Assembly: GCA_964020155.1 (NCBI GenBank)
Contig: OZ026570.1
Location: 62,001 to 126,000, forward strand
Source: Chondrilla cf. caribensis
Taxonomy: Eukaryota > Porifera > Demospongiae > Chondrillida > Chondrillidae
Direction of reading: 5' to 3'
DNA length: 64,000 nt
In this document: one piece after another, positions 1-22,565 of the stretch
Layout: every line of letters starts with the position of its first letter
Position numbering within the stretch: position 1 is the stretch's first letter
Notes under the pieces: model-generated
The model's database searches: none
What the model saw: only the letters and a program-made list of their open reading frames with translations
What the model was told of the DNA's origin: nothing
Made by a program: the position numbers and the translations under genes

Positions 1-1130
1 AGGTAAATGTCAACGTCCTCCTGGTGGATTGAACCACTGGGGCACTATGGTCCTCACTGGAATGCTGCTGTGTAGGCAGTGTCACTGAAGTGAACAAGGA
101 TCGCATGATACCATCACACACAGCTTTACCTTCCTGGGTGATTTCCTGCTGGGACTAAACCTCAGTCTCTCTCCTCTGTGGGGTGACCCGCCCTAGCACA
201 AGAAAGAAGGATCACGGATAGTTGCCACCAAGCAACTCAACACCCTAACCCCCATTCCAAGTCTGCTAGTGCTCGCATGAGATCGATGACGGGAGCTCAC
301 TGAAGGTGTGTTCACCACAGAGGAGCCACTCCCTTTAGCTATAGCTGTGCTGATTCTAGTACTTCTGCGCAGTGGTATAACAGAAGACTTAAGTGGTGCT
401 TTGGGAGGTGGCATTAGAGCAATATTGTCCTCAGCATATTCGTCTTGATTTTCATAGTCCAAGGGAGCTACTGTGTGTCCCGATGTCGTGCTCCAAGCAA
501 CACGAGCTATAGATGGCTACAGGCAGACACATATTGACCAGCTACCCAACAACCAGCAGCTAGGTAGGAGGGAAGACTCACCACTGACTGAGTATGAGGG
601 GGCACAGTGGAGAGGGGCTCAATTGGGGTTGATTGGGAGCACACTAGAGGACTGGTGTTAGCAGACACGTCAGGAGTGAAGTGGAGCGCTGTGGCTGCAG
701 TCTTCAGATCAGATCTATCTTGTCCCCTGCGAACCCATCCACCATTGGGTCCTGATCTTCCTAAACTGTTGAGGAGACAGACATGTCTGTTATGTTACAA
801 AACAAAGCTGGCTCCTCACCCACCTCCAGGCAAATGGAGTTGAGGGTGAATTGGAATCTACACTCCCTTCCACGGAAGAGAAAACCACTTTTTTCCTAAG
901 TGTATCTGTCAGAGTGAATGTACCTTGAGGTCATGCACTGCAGAGTGTACTGTCAGTCTATGGACTACCTGCTGTTCCAACAAATCGAGGAGTGGATGAA
1001 GCTGTAGCACCTCCAACAGCCAGGTTGAAAAACAGATCTGGAGTGCTCTGGCCAACATCCTGATTGCCCTTTGAAAAAATGCTGCAATAGTGAGGCATCT
1101 CTACAACACTACGTACATCGCACGCGTGCG

Positions 1131-1179
<49 letters not shown>

Positions 1180-2196
1180 TTAGATGAAGAGCTGTTGTAT
1201 GATCACTAGTTTTGAACATGTTAGTGGACAAAATTGTCTTTGGGCATTTCGATGCCTCAAAATAATCAGAAGGAGTGACTTTTTCACCTAACAGGGCACA
1301 ATATCAATATTTTCACAAATGGAGGTTATTTTAATACATAAACATATAAAGCACTCACCTAATGAACAAAGGGCCTTGAAGGAAGACCACATGAATGGAT
1401 TGGTCTTTAAACTTAACTTGTAAAACTGTACTGCCAGCTCTGCCAGTTTCGATAACCTTTGGAAAAATAACAGAGAGGAACAACTTAGTGTGCCTATATA
1501 TTTGCTTGGTGAGCTATACCAAGCCAACAAGTTACATACATGTGCTGAATTAAGAAATGTTCTGACAAAAAAAGTGGCAGCGGTGGGATTCGAACCCACG
1601 CCTCCGAAGAGACTGGTGCCTTAAACCAGCGCCTTAGACCGCTCGGCCACGCTACCAACGACGCAGAGGTTACCATTCTGTGAACATTTGAAGCGATACT
1701 AACCGATTGAGCTCTCCTAGAAGCCAGAATGCAACACTAGCATCCTCTTCGAATACTTTAGTAATATTTTCTTCGTTCGGCTGTCCTCCAAGTACTTTAT
1801 TCAACATCGTCAACCCGGTTGGATACTGCTGTAGGTCGCAACAACATCGAACGTACAAAAGAATACACTTAGAATCACACAGATCCAAGTTCTTCTTCAA
1901 GACATATTTGGCTCTTTTCGCTTCCCCATTCCTATAGTAGCTGGTTGCCAAAATCCACAAACTGTAATGTGTGTTAACTGGATGTAAGGGGAGCATGGAT
2001 TGAATGACTATCACATGGGTTAAAAGCGATTATCAAACCTTCAGCGTGGTATCTCTCGGCTAAGAATATCGCATCTTGGTACTGGTAATTCGACAATAGG
2101 TAGAGAATTACTTGCTGCAAAGTAAAAAAAAGGTGACGAAACGTTTTGCACAATATCTCACAGAAAACCTACAGAAATAGAATCTACTGCAGTCAT
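1..2196 (-). CDS. CDC27: CDC27/APC3, anaphase-promoting complex TPR subunit (5' part, runs off left edge)
   Basis: TPR scaffold subunit of the APC/C ubiquitin ligase, which drives mitotic exit. Exons, 5' to 3' on the minus strand: 2196-2173, 2114-2039, 1977-1704, 1456-1359, 1287-1178, 1068-969, 905-824, 765-582, 516-301, 148-beyond 1. All junctions keep phase and have GT/AG sites. The start reads MTAVDSIS, then a segment with QDAIFLAERYHAE and LATSYYRNGEAKRAKYVL, matching the N-terminal TPRs of CDC27 (human has DAVFLAERLYAEV and LLATCYYRSGKAYKAY). A later exon carries KTNPFMWSSFKALCSLGEK, matching the human SLNPFLWSPFESLCEIGEK stretch. Exons from 1068 downward are Ser/Thr/Pro-rich, as in the disordered middle of the family. 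The C-terminal TPR block lies outside the window. The family identity is firm; exact boundaries in the disordered part are less so. Confidence 0.92.
1576..1656 (-). tRNA. tRNA-Leu (anticodon UAA)
   Basis: Read on the minus strand, this 81-nt segment folds as a class II tRNA. The acceptor stem pairs GGTAGCG with CGCTGCC (one G-U), the A box reads GTGGCCGAGCGG, the anticodon arm is GCTGGTTTAAGGCACCAG with anticodon TAA, there is a short variable arm, and the T arm contains GGTTCGAATCC. It sits inside the CDC27 intron between the 1704 and 1456 exon ends, in the same orientation as its host. Confidence 0.95.
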
Positions 2197-2435
2197 TCTG
2201 TGACCATAGATTTGGCGCCCTCTCCTCTTCGAATGTACAAGTTCAGTGTTGCACAATACGGGAATCCCCTCCGTGACGTCACCGTGCATTTCAGCTGTTA
2301 TGACGCAACAAAGGATGTTGGTCATGAGGACGTCCTCCGTCTAGCCCGACACGATACCTGACAACTGCGGGAGTGAATATAATGGAGGATGTTTATGTGA
2401 AAGTGATATTTTGCTTGTGAGAGATATCTTCAGAT

Positions 2436-13550
<11,115 letters not shown>

Positions 13551-13938
13551 ATATTTAACTTCCCATGTCCAGTGAGCAGCCTTGTATTATTGGATGGAAC
13601 CAGCATTGTGTTAATGTATTAATAACTATTTTTATAAATGATAATTATTATCTTTAATGTAAACTAAATATGCCATGGGCGCTGTTGTACAGTCATTTCA
13701 ATTCAGTGATGTGAGAGGATATGTCGCATGGGAAGTGAATACTCGACTGTGTTGATGTGAGCGATCAATGCTCAATGCAAGGGTGGTACATGGAAGATTG
13801 GCAATTCTATTAATTACAATAAGTAAAGATCAAATTCTTATTGTTGATTTTACATCAATCTTATATTTATACAATAGATGCAATAACATTAAAACAACAT
13901 GTTTTTACAAATAAAAAGTTTGCTCTGAGAATGTCCTC
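13551..13938. other. convergent 3' UTR region between ABCA (+) and STX17 (-)
   Basis: AT-rich non-coding stretch between two converging stop codons. An AATAAA on the plus strand near 13911 and a reverse-strand ATTAAA-like signal near 13653 suggest the two 3' UTRs may overlap. Nothing else is seen. Confidence 0.5.
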
Positions 13939-14199
13939 TCAGTCGTTTTTCTTAGGATTTCTGCTGTTTTGAATCTTCTTAGCTGCCACACCGGCCGATG
14001 TTCCAGCGACAACACCACCAGTTGCCACGGCAACAAAAGCCAGCTTGCTCCCAACAACAAGTCCAATAGGACCACCCACAGCCAAGCCCACCACCCCTCC
14101 CACCACTGCTCCAGCAACTGGCAACATGGCCGCTTTCAGATAAGACGCCTGCAAATGAAACAACCCCCATGACTAGCAACCAATAAGTCATCACTCTTA

Positions 14200-14241
<42 letters not shown>

Positions 14242-15255
14242 CACACACCCACACACACCTTTGCTAGCTGCTCCTTTCCCTGTTGTATCTTCAACTCTGC
14301 ATCCTCAAGGTGGTTTTCGATACGGTCTATCACCTCCTGATGGCTATCAACAACATTATAAAGTTCATTGGTCAATGACTGCAGCTCCTTCAGGTCACTC
14401 AACAGGGTCTCCCAAGACTGAATGGTGTCTTCCTCGCTCGGAGGCACCAGTGCCACTTGGTCGTCGAGTGACAGACTAGAAAACTCCACATCCAATTCAG
14501 ATTCTGTGAGCGAAAAAGTCACACAATAACATCAAAATGCCCACTACCACCACCAAGCACAAAACATACACAGCCATAAACTGCCCACTCCATTAAGCAC
14601 ACTGCTGGGGTGGGCAACACACAACCTGAACAACACAACCTCTCAAACCTTTACTATAGTACAGTTGGTTCACACCAAAGTCTTCAAGAGTCTTCAACAC
14701 TTTCTCCTTGAAAGGGTTGAGGAGTTCGTTGAATAAGACCATTTCATCGTCATTCACCAGCTTCCTACACTGCTCCAAGTGAGTCAAGTTACTCTTCAGT
14801 TGCTGGGCACTTCTATGAGCAAGAAGCTGTTCTCGGTGGAGATTCTTCCAGTCCTTGTTATTGTGGTACTGAAATGCACGAGGAAATCAGAGAGTATACT
14901 TAATCACTAGAGATATACCACAATATGAGGGAAACACCGTACAAGGGAATATACGGACGAAATAGATAATACAGGGTGGAGTACGAGAGGATATCAGGGA
15001 TTTACTACTCATGTAATCAACCGATCAACGTTAACAGTGAACGTAATCACTGAGGACCCTGGTACAGGGGATAAGCGGATGGTACAGATCCCTTTCAACA
15101 CCTAGAACTGATTGTGGATCACTTGAGGAATTAATACAAACCTTTTTAAGATTTTCCGTATGTCCTTTCAGTCTTTCGATGTTTTCGGGCACAAGGCTGT
15201 CAATGAACGGTCTTATTCTTCCCTCTAAAATTCGGAAAGACAGTTTTTCTGCCAT
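13939..15255 (-). CDS. STX17: Syntaxin-17 (autophagosomal Qa-SNARE)
   Basis: STX17 is the SNARE that drives autophagosome-lysosome fusion. Four exons: 15255-15142, 14868-14649, 14503-14259, 14148-13939, phase closed, 262 residues (human 302). The N-terminal helix starts MAEKLSFRILEGRIRPF. The SNARE motif lies in the third exon (QSWETLLSDLKELQSLTNEL through IDRIENHLEDAE). The last exon has two hydrophobic glycine-zipper segments (LPVAGAVVGGVVG and GGPIGLVVGSKLAFVAVAT), the hairpin membrane anchor typical of STX17 rather than the single anchor of other syntaxins. The tail ends KKIQNSRNPKKND. The start codon is 51 bp from that of SEC61B on the other strand. High confidence. Confidence 0.94.
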
Positions 15256-15306
15256 AGCTGTCCTTGCAGGGAAACTCCCTCTGATTTCACGTGACACTCA
15301 GAGCAC

Positions 15307-16336
15307 ATGTCCGGTATTGCGACACCCCAGGAAAGCGTGTGGTCTTTGAAGACAAAGAGAAGTAGAAAAAATGGTACGTTTTCGGTAGTTGAAGTAGGGG
15401 ACGGTTTACCTTTCGTGAAGCTATCTATTTTAGTCTGTTGTCAGTATTTACCATCGGATCTTCACTCGTTTGAACCTAAAGTCTCACCCCACGCGTCTCT
15501 TGTACTCCTCGGTGTATTAAGGATATGTGTTCACTCTGGTTATATGCTGTGTGCATTTTATTTATGGAGTCGATGACTGTGATTATTGTACTTATGTAGT
15601 ACCATAACTACATTCATGATGTGGTGTCCCGTGTCCTGTGCAGAGAGCTGCATCGTCTACGTCAGTGGGTAAGGGTGGTGGTGGAGGAGGGGGTTCCTCA
15701 AGGTCCCCCAAGCCGGGTGGTACTGTCCGTCAGCGAAGAACAGGAGGTGGATCCTCTGGTACTGTAAAGGCTCCCGGTACATCCAGCGGAGGGAGCATGT
15801 GGAGGTTTTACACCGGGGATGACTCTCCGGGGATCAGAATGTATGTGCCAGTAGAGGGAGGGTGTGAGAGTGGTGTGGGTGTGTGTGTTGGTGAGGGAGG
15901 GTGTGAGAGTAGTGTGGGTGTTGGTGAGGGAGGGTGTGAGAGTGGTGTGGGTGTGGGTGTTGGTGAGAGAGGGTGTGAGAGTGGTGTGGGTGGGTGTCGG
16001 CGAGGGAGGGTGTGAGAGTGGTGTGGGTGTGGGTGCCAGTGAGGGGAGAGTGTGTCAGAGAGCATAGTCTGGATGTGAAGGGTGTGGCAGTGTTGTGTGT
16101 GACACCTATTGTCTCATCTACATACCATGTCTTTATTCTCACAAGATGTGTTGATGGTAGTCCTTTGCACTGCCATTGTCACCTGTGTGTGTCCACATTC
16201 CTGGTATTCATCCAGTTTGCTGACATGGTGTGTCTCCCTCCTCCCCAGTGGTCCAGTACCGGTCCTGGTCTTGAGCCTGGTATTCATAGCAAGTGTCTTC
16301 CTCCTCCATATATGGGGAAAGTACACCAGGGGGTGA
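15307..16336 (+). CDS. SEC61B: SEC61 beta, translocon subunit
   Basis: Tail-anchored small subunit of the ER protein-conducting channel. The second exon (15644-15840) has a Gly/Ser-rich segment, then [12 protein letters not shown] and [14 protein letters not shown], matching the conserved SEC61B core. The last exon (16249-16336) encodes [19 protein letters not shown], the single C-terminal membrane span, then [13 protein letters not shown], as in animals. The first exon starts at ATG 15307 ([10 protein letters not shown]). Its donor is uncertain: either GTGTGG after 15336 joined to 15644, or the stronger GTACGT after 15373 joined to 15666; both keep phase. A degenerate GT-rich minisatellite fills the second intron (about 15845-16060). 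Confidence 0.93.
15845..16062 (+). repeat. degenerate minisatellite, SEC61B intron
   Basis: About six imperfect copies built from GAGGGAGGGTGTGAGAGTGG and GTGTGGGTGTTG, unit about 33-39 bp. Confidence 0.88.
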
Positions 16337-16495
16337 ACTGTGTCACTTTTATAGCAAAATTTGTGTACTTCTATTGATCCAATTTAATTTATCGTTATTG
16401 AATATTCCGTTCGAAGCATTGCAGTAAATGATTGTCAATTATTAAATACATAATCATTGAAATTAACTGATAAACAAAGAGTAGAAATCATTTAA

Positions 16496-17356
16496 TTATT
16501 TGGTGAGGGTTTGTTCCTCAACATACTGATGAAGTAAAGAAGAAAGTCTTTGTTGATGATGCTTTAGGACTTCGATAAGTTTAGCAGAGGTATGTTGAGC
16601 CACTCCGACAAGTCTTGACTGCAGCTCGCTCTGTGAGGGCAAGCTGGCCAGGGACTTGAGTCCCTCTCGGGTAAAAAGCTCCCAGTTCACTAACCCTCCC
16701 AGTACCTCCATTTTGGACTGCTCACTCACCACTTTCAAGACGCTGGACAGAGTTGTAGGTTCGTTGCCAAACAGCAGCACCGAAGGTCCTTTGAACAAGA
16801 CGCTTATGTTCCTTTCCACACTTTTGTCTAGAGATCTTCTGGCCACTTTTGTAGGAATGACTTTACACTGGACACTGAACTGGTGAAGGTTGTGACGAAG
16901 GTCCTCCCATTCGTTCGCAGTCATGTCATTATAGTGAGCAACAGCGACCATCTTGTTCTTCTCAACAATACCGCGTACAATATTAGCAGTGGACTGCTTC
17001 TTCAGAGGTAACTAGGGAGGAAGGTGTATCTATGGTAGAACAGACGGTGTGGTGCGAGGATACCAAGATATTTATGAGCTACGCTTGTGGAATGTCTCAT
17101 TGCTATATAATTAATGTTGAATGACAGCAACTCTTTACACAATAAACGAACTTCTTTCTGTTTGGCTCGTGGAGGTTTGGCTTTTCTGAAGCAAACGAGG
17201 GTCTTTGTTCTCTTCTGTTGCCAAGAGGCAGTCAGTAGACCTAAGAAAGCACAAAACTGTTTGAGGTACCTCGATGAAGACAAAACATTAGCACAACTTA
17301 CGAGAAGTGAAGAATCTGATGTTTGTCGTCTGCTGTACGAAGCTGTTAGCGGCCAT
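16496..17356 (-). CDS. MRPL10: Mitochondrial ribosomal protein uL10m (MRPL10)
   Basis: Stalk-base protein of the mitochondrial large ribosomal subunit. Exons 17356-17302, 17240-17152, 17011-16496 give 219 residues in phase. The N-terminus (MAANSFVQQTTNIRFFTSR) is basic and Ser/Thr-rich, as expected for a mitochondrial presequence. A Lys/Pro-rich segment (AKPPRAKQKE) follows. The last exon holds the L10 domain: NKMVAVAHYNDMTANEWEDL, LLFGNEPTTLSSVLKVV, and VLGGLVNWELFTREGLKSL, aligning with LLGGCIDDTILSRQGFINY of human MRPL10. The second exon's donor (GTTCGT) is weak, so the exon 2/3 junction is the least sure part. It shares a 56-bp divergent promoter with NOP58. Confidence 0.86.
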
Positions 17357-17412
17357 TTTCCCCCGCACGTAGTCACGTGATCATACACCACGTGTAGCTC
17401 GAGTGTAACAAA

Positions 17413-20400
17413 ATGTTGGTGTTGTTCGAGACTCCAGCCGGGTATGCAGTCTTCAAGGTACTGGTTGTTTGGGATGCGTGTTTCCCTTGCGTTCGTGAAT
17501 TAGTGTGTGTCGTTAATTCCAGCTTCTCAACGAGAAGAAGCTACAAGAAGTGGATGATCTGTTTAGAGAGTTTGAATCACCTGAAAAAGCTAGTCAGATG
17601 TGAGTGCGTGTGTGGGACAGTGGGCGCCAGAACGTGCCATCTGTATCTTTCGGCAGTGGTAGCGTTCTTCAGTTGATCCATGGTCCCATTTGACGAGCTA
17701 GGTTGCAGTTTTCCACATTGTTGTGAGCACATCTCCCCCACACGGGGCTAGCGGACCACTGCACGAGCTCACTCATTGAGGGTTATTGTTGAAGTGGGTT
17801 CTATGGTTTGTACTCGTAGTGTCAAATTGAAGCACTTTTCCAAGTTCAATGACATGACTGAAGCCCTATCAGGTGAGCAGAGCTGGGCTGACCTCCAGAC
17901 GTACTAGTGAGGTACCCTCCTCGTTCTTCTGCAGCTGCCACGGCAACCATTGAGGGCAAACTGAGCAAGGGATTGAGGAAGTTCCTCAAGAAGGTCTATG
18001 TTGAAGACGTCCACGACCAGCTGGCCGTTGCTGACGCCAAGCTAGGGGTTGCTATAAAGGTACATGTGTGTTCTTTATATTTGTTGTTGTTGTTTTTATT
18101 GTTGTTTTATTATTTACACAGGAAAAATTCCAAGTTAGTTGTGTTTACAGTCCAGCGATATCCGAGCTGATGAGGTGCATCCGGTCGCAAACCGCCAGCC
18201 TAATCCCCGGTCTACCCACCAGTGAACTGAACACAATGGCACTCGGACTAGCTCACAGGTGTTTACCAGGCTGCTTTTGGTTCTCCTGTATATTATTATG
18301 CAATCGCTAAAGAGTATTATGCAATTGGTAGCATGTATTGTCAAATCATCACTGTATACTATGCAATCACTAACATTTATTATGCAATTATAAACATGTA
18401 TTATGCAATCACCATCCATCGCTAGCATGCATCATTCTCTGGTCACGCCCTCTGCAGCCTGTCTCGATACAAACTCAAGTTTTCTCCTGATAAAGTGGAC
18501 ACGATGATCATACAAGCCATTTGTGAGTTTGTCTTGATACGTTGCGTTCTCGTTCTCTGGTCTACACGTGTGCATGTGTCCACCTGGTACAGCCCTGCTG
18601 GATGACCTGGACAAGGAGCTCAACAACTACAACATGCGGTGTCGCGAGTGGTACGGGTGGCACTTCCCTGAGCTCGGGAAGATAGTCACAGACAACATGG
18701 TCTATGCCAAGACCGTCAAGGCTATCGGCCGGAAGGACAATATAGCCGAGGCAGATCTGTCCTCTGTACTTCCTGAGGAAGTGGAGCAGGAAGTGAGAGA
18801 CCAAGCTGAGATATCAATGGGATCAGAAGTGAGCCGGGGGGGATACTAGTAGTTGGTCTGTGTGCACAGAGTTAGTTGGGGATGTTTCTTATTGTTCAGA
18901 TCTCAGATTTGGACATCCTCAACATCACACAACTCTGTGACCAGATCTTGGAGATGTCCAGTTATCGTTCTGAACTTTATGACTACCTTAAAAACAGGAT
19001 GATGGCTATAGCTCCCAACCTGACCATCATGGTGGGTGAGCTGGTCGGAGCAAGGTTGATTGCACATGCTGGGTCTCTGTTGAACCTAGCCAAGCACCCC
19101 TCATCGACTGTGCAGATATTGGGAGCGGAAAAGGCTCTTTTCAGGTCAGTCCTGTCAGAGTACCTTGCTCCTCCTTTGCCTCCACCCAGGAGAAGGGGAG
19201 GGGTCTACACACCCCACCTTGTTCAATGTAGTCCAGTAATGGCCAAGCTTCACTTGACACCTCGTCCACATTCAATGCTGCTAGTGTTCCTTCAGTCCTC
19301 GTCCACATCCAATGCTGCTAGTGTTCCTTCAGTCCTTGTCCACATTCAATGCTGCTAGTGTTCCTTCAGTCCTCGTCCACATTCAATGCTGCTAGTGCTC
19401 CTTCAGTCCTCGTCCACATTCAATGCTGCCAGTGTTCCTTCAGTCCTTGTCCACATTCAATGCTGCTAGTGCTCCTTCAGTCCTCGTCCACATTCAATGC
19501 TGCCAGTGTTCCTTCAGTCCTTGTCCACATTCAATGCTGCTAGTGCTCCTTTAGTCCTCGTCCACATCCAATGCTGCCAGTGTTCCTTCAGTCCTCATCC
19601 ACATTCAATGCTGCTAGTGTTCCTTCAGTCCTTGTCCACATCCAATGCTGCTAGTGCTCCTTCAGTCCTCGTCCACATCCAATGCTGCTAGTGTTCCTTC
19701 AGTCCTCGTCCACATCCAATGCTGCCAGTGTTCCTTCAGTCCTTGTCCACATTCAATGCTGCTAGTGCTCCTTTAGTCCTCGTCCACATCCAATGCTGCC
19801 AGTGTTCCTTCAGTCCTCATCCACATTCAATGCTGCTAGTGTTCCTTCAGTCCTTGTCCACATCCAATGCTGCTAGTGCTCCTTCAGTCCTCGTCCACAT
19901 TCAATGCTGCCAGTGTTCCTTCAGTCCTCGTCCACATTCAATGCTGCTAGTGTTCCTTCAGTCCTCGTCCACATTCAATGCTGCTAGTGCTCCTTCAGTC
20001 CTCGTCCACATTCAATGCTGCCAGTGTTCCTTCAGTCCTTGTCCACATTCAATGCTGCTAGTGCTCCTTCAGTCCTCATCCACATTCAATGCTGCTAGTG
20101 TTCCTTCAGTCCTTGTCCACATTCAATGCTGCTAGTGTTCCTTCAGTCCTTGTCCACATTCAATGCTGCTAGTGTTCCTTCAGTCCTTGTCCACATTCAA
20201 TGCTGCTAGTGCTCCTTCAGTCCTTGTCCACATTCAATGCTGCTAGTGTTCCTTCAGTCCTTGTCCACATTCAATGCTGCTAGTGCTCCTTTAGTCCTTG
20301 TCCACATCCAATGCTGCTAGTGTTCCTTCAGTCCTCGTCCACATCCAATGCTGCCAGTGTTCCTTTAGTCCTTGTTGTACACTCCTTTCTAAGGACTCTG

Positions 20401-21440
20401 CTACTTGCTGGTTGCCCAAGCCTGCATGATGACAAATCTCATCTTTAAACACACTGATGTTGTGTTGTGTGAGAATGTGACTACAATTCTCTGATGGGCT
20501 TGGTGGTGGTTAATTATATGCATGAATTACATGTGACTGTCATGTGATAGCTTACTAAATCTCATCAAATTAGAGCATTAAAGACCAAACATGAGACTCC
20601 CAAATATGGTCTTATCTACCACGCCTCTCTGGTTGGTCAGACGGCACCAAAGAACAAAGGGAAGGTGTGTCATTGGCTGTAGTCTACTTGCGTGTCTGTT
20701 TCATCAATGTTGTGACTGGTCCGGAAGGTGTCCCGCACGCTGGCAGCCAAGACATCATTGGCTGTGCGATACGATGCTCTTGGAGAAGATGGTTCTACGG
20801 ACATCGGAGAGACGTGTCGGGCACAAGTGGAGGCTCGGCTGCAGGAGATGGAACAAGGTCACCTGAGGAGGGTCAGTGGGACTGGGAAAGCCAAGAGCAG
20901 AGCTGAAAAATACGAGATGAAGAGGTGGGTGTGGTCCAGGGGTGTGGCGGGATTGTGAAACTGAGGCAGCTGAGCTGTTTACATGGAAATGATAATATTA
21001 TCATTACTACTCTGTACAGTGTGACCTCATACAACCCCTCTGCTGATTCAACTTTGGGGAGAAAAAGAAGACCTTCAAGTGAGGGTGACGAGGAGGTCAC
21101 AGAGAGGTCAGGTGCCAAGAAGATCAAAGATGTGCCTACGGAGGAGCTAGTGGAGCCCGCAGGTCAGTGGGTGTGGTGTGTTGGAGCCTGTGGGTCAGTG
21201 GGTGTGGTGTAGTAGAGTCTGCAGGTCAGTGGGTGTGGTGTGGTAGAGTCTGCGGGTCAGTGGGTGTGGTGTGGAGGAGCACCTAGGAGTTCTAAGCCCA
21301 CAGTTATCCCCATTGTACAGATGTAGAGGATGGTGAGGGAGAGGTCAAACCAAAGAAGAAGAAGAAAGAGAAGAGAAAAAAGTTGTTACAGGAAGTCACC
21401 AGTCCTCAGGAACAGGAAATTGTGGTAGAAGAGGAAGTAA

Positions 21441-21483
<43 letters not shown>

Positions 21484-21834
21484 ATATACTGTCCCACATA
21501 GCATGCATTGTGTGTAAGCATTAGACCTTGAACCCCTTGAGTAATGGGAGCAATGTACCTTCCTCTGCCCTATCTTCCTCTCCCACTCACTGGTACACCT
21601 GCATAGTGGATTCCTTACAGGCTATCCTACACTTGAAGCCAACCACCTGCCAGACACAGTGGCATAACTGAGCACTAATCATGTGTGCGTGTGTGTGTAA
21701 CCAGCTTGTACTATCTATTTGTGCAATGTCACACACCCACACATTGTTAGTGTAGTTGTCAATGGTAACCAATTTATTACATTCAGGAGGTTGTTCTTCC
21801 GAAGAAAAAGAAAAAGAAATTGAAAAAAGAATGA
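17413..21834 (+). CDS. NOP58: NOP58, box C/D snoRNP core protein
   Basis: NOP58 is a core protein of the 2'-O-methylation snoRNPs. Thirteen exons: 17413-17457, 17523-17599, 17820-17872, 17935-18059, 18122-18258, 18458-18522, 18593-18828, 18900-19144, 20574-20664, 20728-20924, 21020-21162, 21321-21436, 21787-21834. They give 525 residues in phase (human 529). The start [15 protein letters not shown] matches human MLVLFETSVGYAIFK. The Nop domain includes [39 protein letters not shown] and [19 protein letters not shown]. The C-terminus is the KKE/D-type lysine-rich tail ([14 protein letters not shown], ending [12 protein letters not shown]). Intron 8 is stretched to 1.4 kb by a 37-bp minisatellite and also carries a box C/D snoRNA candidate. 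Very high confidence. Confidence 0.97.
18285..18425 (+). repeat. short degenerate tandem repeat (TATTATGCAAT) in NOP58 intron
   Basis: Five imperfect copies of a roughly 28-bp unit, each containing TATTATGCAAT or TACTATGCAAT, lie in the intron between the 18258 and 18458 exon ends. The core ATGCAAT is one base short of the POU octamer ATGCAAAT. Confidence 0.7.
19258..20375 (+). repeat. 37-bp minisatellite, about 30 copies, in NOP58 intron 8
   Basis: The unit reads GTCCACATTCAATGCTGCTA followed by GTGTTCCTTCAGTCCTC. Variants (attc/atcc, ctag/ccag, gttcc/gctcc, cctcg/ccttg) are shared in blocks between copies, suggesting unequal exchange or conversion. The unit is not a multiple of three, so long open frames appear in every frame; none is a gene. 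Confidence 0.95.
20416..20503 (+). ncRNA. candidate box C/D snoRNA in NOP58 intron
   Basis: A perfect 7-bp terminal stem (CCAAGCC at 20416-20422 with GGCTTGG at 20497-20503) encloses box C ATGATGA (20426-20432), a D'-like CTGA (20454-20457) and box D CTGA (20491-20494). Possible guides are the stretches just upstream of each CTGA (CATCTTTAAACACA and GTGACTACAATTCT). No target was assigned. It lies 70 nt upstream of the next NOP58 exon, a usual distance for intronic C/D snoRNAs, and vertebrate NOP58 also hosts C/D snoRNAs (SNORD70, SNORD11). The C' box is weak. Confidence 0.72.
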
Positions 21835-22565
21835 AATTAATATACAACTATCTTGACTACTGCTAATGTAATGGGCTGTTTTGTTGCGTTTTTGTAATTT
21901 TTGTTGACAGCCATTTTGTTGACAGCTATTTTCATTGTTTCACTTGTTACATGAATTTATGTAGTACATCGTAGAATACAGTGGGATCACAGTGGAGGAC
22001 CTTCTTATAGCAAATATGACTGATTGTCCCAGTGTTGGTACATGTCCCCTACATTCAGCTGTTTGTGTAGTGAACTCCTGATATGGTGAAGCTGGTTTCA
22101 GCGTCCATTGGGTTCGTTCGCAATGAGATTCTACTGTAGTTGGTTTCTTGTATGTACGATAGTAGGTCAACACATACGAGCTGCACCCATCACTGATCCA
22201 CCAGCCGCTGGAATAGGACCACCCCTCCTGCACTCGATGGGGTAAACTACTGCTATCATAATTTCTGGTCACGTCTTGGGGAAGCCATTTTGCTTTGTGG
22301 TCAGAGTCCAATCAACATAATCAAATCAATCCTAGATTCTTAGAATTCCTCCATCTGTGATAGCCCACTGAAACTTCAACATGTCCAATCAATAAAGCAC
22401 ATGATTTGAATTCCACAATAAATAGAATTTTCACAACATAAAAATTTTATATCAACCTGGTTTGCACAAAAGTTGTAAAATTGATCAAAAATTCAACATT
22501 AATGAGAGGAAACAGTTGATTGATGCTTCTGTGTTGAGGACACAGTGGTTATTGCGTTTTTTGAC
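21835..22565. other. convergent intergenic region NOP58 (+) / Rho GTPase (-)
   Basis: Holds the 3' UTRs of both flanking genes. On the minus strand a 122-codon open frame (about 22311 to 21940) lies in it with no usable ATG near its start; a stop stands just upstream. Its translation is rich in Ser, Tyr, Trp and Cys (for example WSYSSGWWISDGCSSYV) and was not recognised. It may be a fossil exon or chance. Confidence 0.5.

Noticed and set aside
14261..14479. Plus-strand frame opposite the STX17 SNARE exon
   Set aside because: Antisense shadow of a conserved coding exon.
15640..16065. Gly-rich frame continuing through the SEC61B intron
   Set aside because: The SEC61B exon ends at 15840 and the transmembrane exon resumes at 16249 with correct phase; the rest is GT-rich repeat.
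19258..20135. Repeated 64-138 codon frames ([11 protein letters not shown])
   Set aside because: 37-bp unit rotates frames; it is an intron between phase-compatible NOP58 exons.
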